NCBI GenBank assembly: GCA_945957225.1
Contig: CAMFKK010000159.1
Location: 1-6,106 of the forward strand
DNA length: 6,106 nt
Direction: 5' to 3'
From: an uncultured Sphingobacteriia bacterium
GTDB taxonomy: Bacteria > Bacteroidota > Bacteroidia > Chitinophagales > Chitinophagaceae
In this document: piece after piece, positions 1-6,106 of the stretch
Position numbering within the stretch: the first letter of the stretch is position 1
How the letters are laid out: the number at the start of each line of letters is the position of its first letter
Made by a program: the position numbers and the translations under genes
Notes under the pieces: model-generated
The model's input: the letters and a program-made list of their open reading frames with translations, nothing else
Told to the model about the DNA's origin: nothing
Database searches by the model: none

Positions 1-1288
1 AAGCTGTAGGCAACAAATCAATCACATGCCCAATTTGATTGGAATAATTTTTATTGGGCTTAATTCCAGCTGGCCATTGAACAATAAAAGGTGTAATCAT
101 CCCACCTTCGTGCATAAACCGCTTGTATTTTTTAAAGGGCGTATTAGAAACATTAGCCCAAGGATAATCATAGGTAACATAAGATCCCTTCTCTCCAATT
201 TTTTTGGTGCTATCATTAAAATTTCTACCAGTCACGCTTTCAGCACATCCTCCATTATCTGATAAAAAGACTATCAAGGTATTATCGTATTGACCATTTT
301 TCTTTAGTGCCTGAATCAGTTTACCAATATTTTGATCCATTCTATCAATCATAGCAGCATATACTGCCATCTTTCTAGTCCAAGTTTTTTTATCGGTTGC
401 ATTCTCCCATGCTGGAATATCCGCTGGGCGATCTGTTAGTTGATAGCGTTGGTCTATCAAACCCAGTTTGGCCATTTTCTGATACCGATTCTTTCTAGTA
501 ATATCCCATCCTTGTTCATATAATTTTTCATACTTAACAATATCTTCTTCCATTGCATGAATTGGAAAATGGGGAGCCGTATAAGCTAAATACAAAAAGA
601 ATGGATGATTGGCTTTGGTTTGCTGATGCAGGTTAAGGTATCCTATGGCATGATCCGTAAAAGCATCCGTCATATAAAATCCCTTTTCAGAAATGGGATA
701 ATCCGTATTGTCTTTTACAACATGTCGCTTACCAATTTCTTGTGGGATAATTTCATAATAACTATTAGCCCCTGAAATCAAACCAAAATAATGTTCAAAC
801 CCTCTTTTCAATGGCCAGTGTTCTGGACGTTCGCCTACATGCCATTTTCCTGACATATAGGTATTGTATCCTGCTTCTTGTAAGGTCTCTGCAATGGTTG
901 GGTATTGGTCACTAAGAAAACCTTGATAGCTTCCTTTTTGAATAGGCGCTTTTGGCATAGTCACCATATTGCCCATACCAACCGTATGCGGATATTGACC
1001 TGTTAATAGAGACGCCCTTGTTGGGCAACACCTAGCATTATTATAAAAACTCCTAAGCTTAACGCCATTGGCTGCTATTAGATCTATATTGGGTGTTTGA
1101 ATTTCACTGCCATAACATCCTATATCAGAATAACCCATATCATCAGCCATGATAAAAATGATATTGGGCCTAGTAGGCATGTTATCCTTGTCTTTTTTCT
1201 TACCAGACAAAAGGATGGTTGATAAAACAAACATGCCTAGAATTGCCCAGAACTGTTTTATTTTTTTGATATGGCTAAGGATAATCAT
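1..1288 (-). CDS. Exported S1-family (arylsulfatase A-like) sulfatase, 3' end cut by window edge
   Basis: This reading frame is open from an ATG at 1288 to base 1 (429 codons) with no stop, so the C-terminus, probably 80-130 residues, lies outside the window. Residues about 7-29 form a basic then hydrophobic export signal (KKIKQFW, then AILGMFVLSTILL) with no lipobox cysteine. The sulfatase domain follows. PNIIFIMADDMGYSD carries metal ligands D49 and D50. C87-C88-P89-T90-R91 is the C-x-P-x-R signature, with C87 the residue converted to formylglycine. GKWH gives K148 and H150, TAPH gives H240, and SDNGG gives D344 and N345. K389 and H393 lie in the later YKRFMHEGG block. All expected catalytic residues are present, so the visible part looks functional. 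GFEHYFGLISGANSYY and the VSNTPFKKYK block resemble the large bacterial arylsulfatase group often classed S1_4; that subfamily call is tentative. It would hydrolyse sulfate esters on a glycan in the periplasm or outside the cell. Maturation needs a formylglycine-generating enzyme (anSME type in Bacteroidota), not encoded here. The start lies 3 nt after the preceding GH105 stop, suggesting co-transcription. Confidence 0.93.
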   Translation of the reverse strand, partial: MIILSHIKKIKQFWAILGMFVLSTILLSGKKKDKDNMPTRPNIIFIMADDMGYSDIGCYGSEIQTPNIDLIAANGVKLRSFYNNARCCPTRASLLTGQYPHTVGMGNMVTMPKAPIQKGSYQGFLSDQYPTIAETLQEAGYNTYMSGKWHVGERPEHWPLKRGFEHYFGLISGANSYYEIIPQEIGKRHVVKDNTDYPISEKGFYMTDAFTDHAIGYLNLHQQTKANHPFFLYLAYTAPHFPIHAMEEDIVKYEKLYEQGWDITRKNRYQKMAKLGLIDQRYQLTDRPADIPAWENATDKKTWTRKMAVYAAMIDRMDQNIGKLIQALKKNGQYDNTLIVFLSDNGGCAESVTGRNFNDSTKKIGEKGSYVTYDYPWANVSNTPFKKYKRFMHEGGMITPFIVQWPAGIKPNKNYSNQIGHVIDLLPTA

Positions 1289-1291
1289 GAA

Positions 1292-1873
1292 CTATTGTTT
1301 CAATTTTATTACTTCAGATCCAGCCAAGAGATAAGCCCCTGCACCATATGCATCCCAACTATTGGCATTAAAATTTCTTCTTGGATCTCCACCAATTGGT
1401 TGCACCCAACCAACAGCACCTTCTTCAAATACCAAACTGTTTAATCCTATCCATCCTTTTTTTACAGCAGGTAAAAAGTTTTGTTTATCTAAAATTTTCT
1501 GATTGATTCCACAAGCCAAAGCATCACAATCAAAACTTATACCACTCCCCTCACCACCTGGATAAGCAGCTGGGTCAAATAAACTGGTTCTCCATAAACC
1601 ATCAGCCTGTTGTAAAGACAAAAGACTATTGGCCATTTCTTTGTATAGCTTCAAATAAAAATCTCTACCTGCATAATTCTTGGGCATTTCTTGCAAAAGT
1701 TTTACCAAGCCCATGACCCATCCATTACCCCTTGACCAAAACAATTTCTGACCCTTGGATTCTCTATTGCTTTTTATAATCTCCTTATTAAAACCATCTT
1801 TTCCCTGTCCCCAAGTTTTAGAAATTGAAATAAAGCAGATGACAAAAAGATGAATAATTATTTGAGTACGCAT
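1292..1873 (-). CDS. Truncated GH105 (YteR-like) unsaturated uronyl hydrolase: signal peptide joined to C-terminal half, probable pseudogene
   Basis: The frame encodes 193 residues. Residues 1-23 (MRTQIIIHLFVICFIS then ISKTWGQ) are a good signal peptide. From residue about 45 the protein is clearly GH105: FWSRGNGW (W46, R48, W52), a DGLWRTSL block near 91-98, and GWVQPIGGDP at 155-164, ending in a YLLAGSEV block. GH105 enzymes remove the 4,5-unsaturated uronic acid from lyase-generated oligosaccharides such as rhamnogalacturonan or ulvan fragments. Family members are usually about 350-400 residues with RGNGW near residue 210-220; here it is at residue 48, so about 160-190 residues are missing. 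That segment carries the two catalytic aspartates known from YteR (Asp88 and Asp143). Only 46 nt separate this start from the upstream sulfatase stop, so the missing part is not nearby in another frame. The product should be inactive: a pseudogene by internal deletion or an assembly join. The frame can be extended to an ATG at 1948, but that overlaps the sulfatase and buries the signal peptide, so 1873 is preferred. Confidence 0.85.
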   Translation of the reverse strand: MRTQIIIHLFVICFISISKTWGQGKDGFNKEIIKSNRESKGQKLFWSRGNGWVMGLVKLLQEMPKNYAGRDFYLKLYKEMANSLLSLQQADGLWRTSLFDPAAYPGGEGSGISFDCDALACGINQKILDKQNFLPAVKKGWIGLNSLVFEEGAVGWVQPIGGDPRRNFNANSWDAYGAGAYLLAGSEVIKLKQ

Positions 1874-1919
1874 CTTTACTATTTTTGTAGACGTTTGAAA
1901 TAGAATCTTGTCAATTAGC

Positions 1920-3473
1920 TCATTTAAAACTTTGTCCCTTTGGTGCATTTTGAATCCGTTTCAATAAGTCCATCAATTCTTTCACTTTTTCAGGGTACTC
2001 CGCATAGAGGTTATGATCCTCATGAATATCCACTTTCAGGTTAAATAACTGACCAATAGGTTCACCAGGTTTTGCTTTTACATCTGCCGGAACCGTAAAA
2101 CCACCAGAACCTAATTTGGTAATAAGTTTCCAACCGTCTTTCCGTATATCCAGAGTTCCTTTAGAAGAAATATTTACAACAGCCTCTTGGCCTTCTGCTA
2201 ACTTTGCCTTTCCCAATAAAATGGGGAGAATTGAATAACTGTCTTCAGTAATAAATTTTCCGGATTTTTCCCCTACTAATTCTGCGCATGTGGCCATTAA
2301 ATTTGCCAGTGTAGTGGGTGCATCGGAAACTGTACCAGCTTTTGTTTTACCTGGATAACGCACTATCAATGGCACACGGTGACCGCCCTCAAACACATCC
2401 CCCTTCATGCCTCTATAGGGTCCTGCAGCATGGTGATTAAACTGTTCTACAAAATTTTCTCTCCAATAAGGCCCATTATCACTGCTAAATATGACAATGG
2501 TGTTTTTTGATAGCCCCATGCTATCTAATACTTTCATTACCTGCCCAACTGCCGCATCCATTTCTAAAACATAGTCGCCATATTCACCCACATTTGATTT
2601 GTTTTTGTAATTTTTATTTGGCACCCAAGGTGTATGAGGGGCTGGCATGGGGAAATATAAAAAGAAAGGATTTTTACTAACAGCCTGTCTTCTGATAAAA
2701 TCATTGGCCTTTCTAGTGAAATAAGGTAATACATCATAAAAATCAAAAGAAGGGGACATCAGACCCTCTCTCCAAAATGGGCCTGTATAACCGGATTCTA
2801 ATTTATTACCCTTGGTATAAGAACTTAGTGGCTCTATTAATTTATCGTTTTCTAAATAACAATAAGGCGCCATATCTAATGAAGCTGGAAGCACAAATGA
2901 ATAATCAAATCCCTGTGTTCTAGGACCTGCAGAAGGCCCTTTAGAAAAATCAATATGATCAGGATTCATATCTCTTAAAATTCCGTAGAGATTGTTTTTG
3001 TTATTCTCTGGTTTTAAGGAATCCTTAAATGCCTCTTTGGGCTCCCAATCCAAACCCAAATGCCATTTACCTACCACGGCTGTTTGGTAAGAATTTGTTT
3101 TTAAAAGATTCGCTACCGTAGGTAAATCTGGTTCTATTAACGTTCTACTATAACCATGTAAAACACCAACAGGCAACCTACTTCTCCAAGGATATCTTCC
3201 AGTTAGAATAGAATATCTAGAGGGAGTACAAACAGAAGAAGTGGTATGTGCATCCGTGAATCTCATACCCTGAGCAGCTAGCTTATCAATATTAGGAGTA
3301 GGCAATAAACTACCCGGATTATTTACTGATACATCTCCATAGCCTAAGTCATCTGCCAGGATATAAACAATATTGGGTAAGCTATTTTTTTGTTGCGCAC
3401 TTACCATTGTTAGATTATAAAAAAGAGCTATCATAACCAATGGCAAGTATAGTAACTTGGTTAAATTTTGCAT
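1920..3473 (-). CDS. Exported S1-family sulfatase (arylsulfatase / GalNAc-6-sulfatase-like), complete
   Basis: The complete 517-residue protein has a length normal for an S1 sulfatase. Residues 1-26 form a signal peptide (hydrophobic LLYLPLVMIALFYNLTMV, probable cleavage after VSA), so it acts in the periplasm or outside the cell. The domain contains NIVYILADDLGYGD with metal ligands D41 and D42, and VCTPSR with C82 as the formylglycine precursor and R86. GKWHLG gives K136 and H138, APHTPW gives H280, SSDNG gives D332 and N333, and YRGMKG gives K357. No key residue is missing. The CTPSRYSILTGRYPWRSRL block followed by VLHGYSRTLIE resembles bacterial arylsulfatases annotated as N-acetylgalactosamine-6-sulfatase-like (possibly SulfAtlas S1_15, low certainty). 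It therefore belongs to a different S1 type from the sulfatase at 1-1288 and probably removes sulfate from a different position or sugar. It follows the LacI gene by 39 nt and precedes the GH105 remnant by 46 nt. The actual substrate cannot be deduced from sequence alone. Confidence 0.96.
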   Translation of the reverse strand: MQNLTKLLYLPLVMIALFYNLTMVSAQQKNSLPNIVYILADDLGYGDVSVNNPGSLLPTPNIDKLAAQGMRFTDAHTTSSVCTPSRYSILTGRYPWRSRLPVGVLHGYSRTLIEPDLPTVANLLKTNSYQTAVVGKWHLGLDWEPKEAFKDSLKPENNKNNLYGILRDMNPDHIDFSKGPSAGPRTQGFDYSFVLPASLDMAPYCYLENDKLIEPLSSYTKGNKLESGYTGPFWREGLMSPSFDFYDVLPYFTRKANDFIRRQAVSKNPFFLYFPMPAPHTPWVPNKNYKNKSNVGEYGDYVLEMDAAVGQVMKVLDSMGLSKNTIVIFSSDNGPYWRENFVEQFNHHAAGPYRGMKGDVFEGGHRVPLIVRYPGKTKAGTVSDAPTTLANLMATCAELVGEKSGKFITEDSYSILPILLGKAKLAEGQEAVVNISSKGTLDIRKDGWKLITKLGSGGFTVPADVKAKPGEPIGQLFNLKVDIHEDHNLYAEYPEKVKELMDLLKRIQNAPKGQSFK

Positions 3474-3512
3474 ATCAGTAAATTTTATTCTTCCAGTTAA
3501 GAAAGATTTTAA

Positions 3513-4544
3513 CTATTGGATCTTTGGAGGAGTAGAGTCCCTAACTATAATTTCAGGCTTGATAATTTGTCCTTTATTTTCATTTAATCGCTGTTCCTTC
3601 TTAATAATCCGAAGCAACATCTCTATTGACTTTGTTGCCATTTCTTTTATAGGTTGTGATGCCACAGTAATACTGGGTGTTAAAAGCCTAAACAAGTCAT
3701 TATCATCAAAACTTACTATTGCCATATCTTGGGGTATTCGAATCTTACATTTTTGCAAAGCTTCAATACCCATAACACCAAGATAGTTTGTAGCAAAAAA
3801 CAAAGCGTCTAGGTTTTGATTTTTCCGTAGAAATTCAGATATCAATGAAATGGTTTTTTCTTCGTTGGAACCAAATTCAATTTTTAGAATATTTTTATCT
3901 TCCAATTCTTTGCCACTGTCATTTATAGCAGAAAGAAAACCTTTCTCTCTCTCTGACATCATAGACATTTCTGAGTAAATACTAATAAAACCGATATTGC
4001 TATACCCTCTTTCAATTAAATGATTGGTCAGATTATAACTACCTTGATAATTGTCGAGTATTACATAATTGGTCTCCAGATCTGGAATTAACCTATCAAT
4101 TAATACAAAGGGGATATTTTCTTTCCCCAATTTCATCACTTCCTCTTTTAAACCTTGTGTAGCAGTAATAATATAACCATCTACGGAGCTATTTCGCATT
4201 TTATTAATCAGCTTTTTAGCAGTTTCATCATTATTCTCGGTACTACTAAAAAAGACATTGTAACCGTTTTTGTTGGCTTCTATTTCTATGATTTTTGCAA
4301 TATTTCCAAAGAAAAAGTTGCCAATATCTTCAACAATCAATCCTATTGTTTTTGATTTTCCGGTTCGTAACATTCTTGCGGCACTGTTTGGATTAAACTC
4401 ACGCTTCTTAATCAAGTCCCGCACTTTTTTCTCCGTTGCAGGGCTGATACCCATTGCTTCACTTTTTCCATTAATCACAAAAGACACGGTTGTTATGGAG
4501 GTATTCAACTCCTTGGCAATGTCTTTCATTGAAACTTTTTTCAT
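3513..4544 (-). CDS. LacI/GalR-family transcriptional regulator
   Basis: The complete 343-residue protein has the usual length for this family. Residues 4-27 form the LacI helix-turn-helix: VSMKDIAKELNTS, then ITTVSFVINGK, in which the second helix is the DNA-recognition helix. Residues 51-67 are the hinge, with NPNSAARMLRTGKSKTIG matching the family pattern in which the hinge helix enters the minor groove. From about residue 66 there is a periplasmic-binding-protein-like effector domain starting TIGLIVEDIGNFFFG. It continues through the DGYIITAT and PFVLIDR blocks, the DALFFATNYLGVMGIEAL block and the late IVSFDDNDLFRLLTPSITV block typical of LacI sugar sensors. It is cytoplasmic, with no signal or membrane segment. 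It lies between the GH92 gene (31 nt upstream) and the sulfatase (39 nt downstream) in the same direction, so it is probably a local, sugar-responsive regulator of this cluster. The inducer and operator are unknown, and I saw no clear palindromic operator in the short flanking gaps. Confidence 0.96.
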   Translation of the reverse strand: MKKVSMKDIAKELNTSITTVSFVINGKSEAMGISPATEKKVRDLIKKREFNPNSAARMLRTGKSKTIGLIVEDIGNFFFGNIAKIIEIEANKNGYNVFFSSTENNDETAKKLINKMRNSSVDGYIITATQGLKEEVMKLGKENIPFVLIDRLIPDLETNYVILDNYQGSYNLTNHLIERGYSNIGFISIYSEMSMMSEREKGFLSAINDSGKELEDKNILKIEFGSNEEKTISLISEFLRKNQNLDALFFATNYLGVMGIEALQKCKIRIPQDMAIVSFDDNDLFRLLTPSITVASQPIKEMATKSIEMLLRIIKKEQRLNENKGQIIKPEIIVRDSTPPKIQ

Positions 4545-4575
4545 GCCTAACTATTTAAATCTCAAAATGAAATCT

Positions 4576-6054
4576 TTATTTCTGAACCATAGTCATTGAT
4601 GGTGGTGCATTTTTAAGTCCTGCACCCCATGACTTATTAGGTTTAGCACCCATATCCAAAATCAATTCACCACCCTTGATCAAAGTCTCATGTAGAAACC
4701 AAGGTTTATTCAAACTAGTCCCGTTTAATTTTGCTGATTGAACGTAAACATTATTTTGGCTGTTATTTCTAGCTTGAATGATGAATTTTTTTCCTGGATA
4801 ATATTGCTGATTTAACTGAATGGTTACTTTATTAAAAATGGGACTACTGATTTCATAAAAAGGTTTTTCAGAAGTCCCACCATTGGTGGAAAACAATCCA
4901 ATTTTTAAAAGTACAGCCAAGGAACCCATTAAGCCTTGGTCTTCGTCCCCACTATATCCTTTTTGAGGAGAAATTCCACTATATACTGAATCAATTAATT
5001 GTCTAGTCCAATATTGAGTCAACCATGGTTTACCAGCATAATTAAATAGAAAGGGCGTTTCCATGCAAGGCTGATTCCCATAATTAATATATACTTTTCT
5101 TAGTAATTCTTGGTCGGTGGGGTTTTCTGATTTTCCTGATACAAAACCATGGGTTCTTGCATTAACAAAAGCATCATTTAATTTATTGCTGAATATATCG
5201 GGGCTTCCCATTAAATTAATTAACCCATTTACATCATGAGGAACCCACCATGTATATTGAGCAGCGTTACCTTCTTCAAATCCATGTTCATATTGCAAAA
5301 TGTCAATTGGTTTATTCCATTCACCTTTACGATTCTTGGTCCACATCCAACCAATTTCTTGATTATATACATTCTTATAATTCATAGCCCGCTTACTAAA
5401 TAATTCATAGTCAGCTTGCTTGCCTAAGACTTTTGCCATTTGAGCCAGCGCATAATCATGATACGCGTATTCCAAAGTTTGAGTAGAGCCATCCATATGA
5501 AAACCATATTTGATATTGCTCAAAGGATTTGGGATATAACCCAATTCCATATATTCTTCTATACCTCCACCTTTAAATGTTGTATGCTCATATCCTGCTT
5601 TGCTCATCATTCCACCTGGAAAATGGTCTTTGCGCATTCCTTCATAAGCTTTGTTGATATCAAATCCACGAATACCTTTTAAAAATGCACTTACAATAAA
5701 AGGTGTAGTTGCAGCTCCAGTCATTACATAGGTATAGTTTCCTCCAGATGGACCTCTTGGAATCAATCCACCATCGTCATACATCTGTATCAAAGAATTG
5801 ACAAATGATTCCGTTAGTTCTGGATATACCAAATGCCAAAGGGTATTTAGAGACCATTGTGCTCCCCAAAAAGAATCCGAATTGTATTCATTAAATTTTG
5901 GTTTACCTTTTGCATCCAAAGGAATTTGACCAATTCTTGATTTTGTGCCAGTGTTGTCAATATAAGTTCCACTTACATCATTTACAATTCTTCTTCCTTG
6001 CAAAGCATGCCATAAATCTGTATAGAATCTACGTTGATCAATCAAAGTTCCACC
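4576..6054 (-). CDS. GH92 family alpha-mannosidase-like glycoside hydrolase, 5' end missing (contig end)
   Basis: The 492 visible residues are the C-terminal two thirds of a GH92 enzyme; the family is usually about 720-780 residues. The signal peptide, N-terminal beta-sandwich and start of the catalytic barrel are missing because the sequence runs into adapter at 6056. The true start is unknown; an ATG at 6072 is inside the adapter and must not be used. Numbering from the first genuine codon, recognisable GH92 blocks are RFYTDLWHAL (9-18), FIVSAFLKGIRGFD (119-132), EEGNAAQYTWWVPHD (260-274, the Glu at 261 matching the family acid region), PFLFNYAGKPWLTQYW (334-349) and SGDEDQG (368-374). D370 and D372 match the paired catalytic-base aspartates. 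The C-terminal beta domain follows (SPIFNKVTIQL). GH92 enzymes are Ca2+-dependent inverting exo-alpha-mannosidases. Here the usual WDxxR segment reads WGAQW (63-67) and the usual NEPxH segment reads NQPCM (327-331), so specificity may differ from characterised members. The stop lies 31 nt before the LacI start. Confidence 0.92.
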   Translation of the reverse strand, partial: GGTLIDQRRFYTDLWHALQGRRIVNDVSGTYIDNTGTKSRIGQIPLDAKGKPKFNEYNSDSFWGAQWSLNTLWHLVYPELTESFVNSLIQMYDDGGLIPRGPSGGNYTYVMTGAATTPFIVSAFLKGIRGFDINKAYEGMRKDHFPGGMMSKAGYEHTTFKGGGIEEYMELGYIPNPLSNIKYGFHMDGSTQTLEYAYHDYALAQMAKVLGKQADYELFSKRAMNYKNVYNQEIGWMWTKNRKGEWNKPIDILQYEHGFEEGNAAQYTWWVPHDVNGLINLMGSPDIFSNKLNDAFVNARTHGFVSGKSENPTDQELLRKVYINYGNQPCMETPFLFNYAGKPWLTQYWTRQLIDSVYSGISPQKGYSGDEDQGLMGSLAVLLKIGLFSTNGGTSEKPFYEISSPIFNKVTIQLNQQYYPGKKFIIQARNNSQNNVYVQSAKLNGTSLNKPWFLHETLIKGGELILDMGAKPNKSWGAGLKNAPPSMTMVQK

Positions 6055-6055
6055 T

Positions 6056-6106
6056 CTGTCTCTTATACACATCTGACGCTGCCGACGACTAGTCGAGTGT
6101 ATATAT
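6056..6106. other. Nextera sequencing adapter retained at contig end (artefact)
   Basis: Bases 6056-6074 are CTGTCTCTTATACACATCT, the Tn5 mosaic end used in Nextera libraries. Bases 6075-6088, GACGCTGCCGACGA, are the rest of the Nextera read-2-side adapter. Bases 6089-6096, CTAGTCGA, are the reverse complement of TCGACTAG, which I recall as the i5 index S513. Bases 6097-6106, gtgtatatat, match the expected continuation GTGTAGATCT at 8 of 10 positions, as for low-quality read ends. Its reverse complement encodes the false N-terminal peptide MCIRDR on the minus strand, and the plus strand encodes LLYTSDAADD; both are familiar adapter-derived peptides. Genuine sequence therefore ends at about 6055. 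Confidence 0.97.

Noticed and set aside
26..262. Plus-strand open frame of 78 codons
   Set aside because: It is antisense to a sulfatase with all catalytic motifs and has no recognisable domain. The same applies to plus-strand frames at 1149-1334, 3457-3786, 4155-4355, 4270-4599 and 5440-5682.
1874..1919. The missing GH105 N-terminal half hidden by a frameshift upstream
   Set aside because: Only 46 bases separate the GH105 start from the intact sulfatase stop, far too few to hold the missing roughly 160-190 residues.
1874..1948. Upstream start (ATG at 1948) for the GH105 remnant
   Set aside because: It would overlap the sulfatase coding end by 29 bases and add 25 polar residues ahead of a clear signal peptide. 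The ATG at 1873 puts the signal peptide at the N-terminus.
2564..2746. Minus-strand open frame of 60 codons within the sulfatase
   Set aside because: It is an alternative-frame shadow of the complete sulfatase at 1920-3473.
3474..3512. Possible terminator or operator between the LacI and sulfatase genes
   Set aside because: The 39-base AT-rich gap has no stable stem-loop with a T-run and no convincing palindrome. The same is true of the 31-base gap at 4545-4575 and the 46-base gap at 1874-1919.
6056..6074. A Tn5 mosaic end that might mark a real transposon insertion in the GH92 gene
   Set aside because: It is followed directly by the Nextera adapter, a valid-looking index and the start of the flow-cell adapter at the very end of the contig. 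That is library sequence, not a Tn5 element.
5898..6092. Plus-strand open frame ending LLYTSDAADD
   Set aside because: It is antisense to GH92, and its C-terminus is translated from the sequencing adapter.

Overview
The window is AT-rich and densely packed, with every supported gene on the minus strand. It looks like part of a polysaccharide-degradation cluster from a member of the Bacteroidota, probably as a metagenomic or draft-genome contig. Three things support this: secreted sulfatases placed next to GH105 and GH92 family glycosidases, a LacI-type regulator inside the cluster, and very short intergenic gaps with no Shine-Dalgarno-like sequences. No SusC/SusD pair, transporter, RNA gene, CRISPR array or transposase is visible, so the genus cannot be named.

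In transcription order (right to left) the layout is as follows. 6106-6056 is not biological: it is a Nextera sequencing adapter. 6054-4576 is the C-terminal two thirds of a GH92 alpha-mannosidase-like enzyme whose 5' end is off the contig. 4544-3513 is a complete LacI/GalR-family repressor. 3473-1920 is a complete exported S1-family sulfatase. 1873-1292 is a signal peptide joined directly to the C-terminal half of a GH105 unsaturated uronyl hydrolase, with the catalytic half missing. 1288-1 is a second exported sulfatase of a different S1 type, running off the left edge. Gaps between genes are 31, 39, 46 and 3 nt, which suggests one transcription unit.

As a working inference, the exported sulfatases would remove sulfate esters, the GH92 enzyme would release a terminal alpha-mannose-like residue, and GH105, if a functional copy exists, would remove unsaturated uronic acids left by a polysaccharide lyase. 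The LacI protein would regulate the set in response to a released sugar. A sulfated, uronic-acid-containing glycan is a reasonable guess for the substrate, but the exact polymer cannot be read from this window.

The points that most need a second look are the adapter end, which creates a false start codon and a false N-terminus for GH92, the half-deleted GH105 gene, and the non-canonical active-site region of the GH92. I found no convincing evidence of a wholly new biological system.
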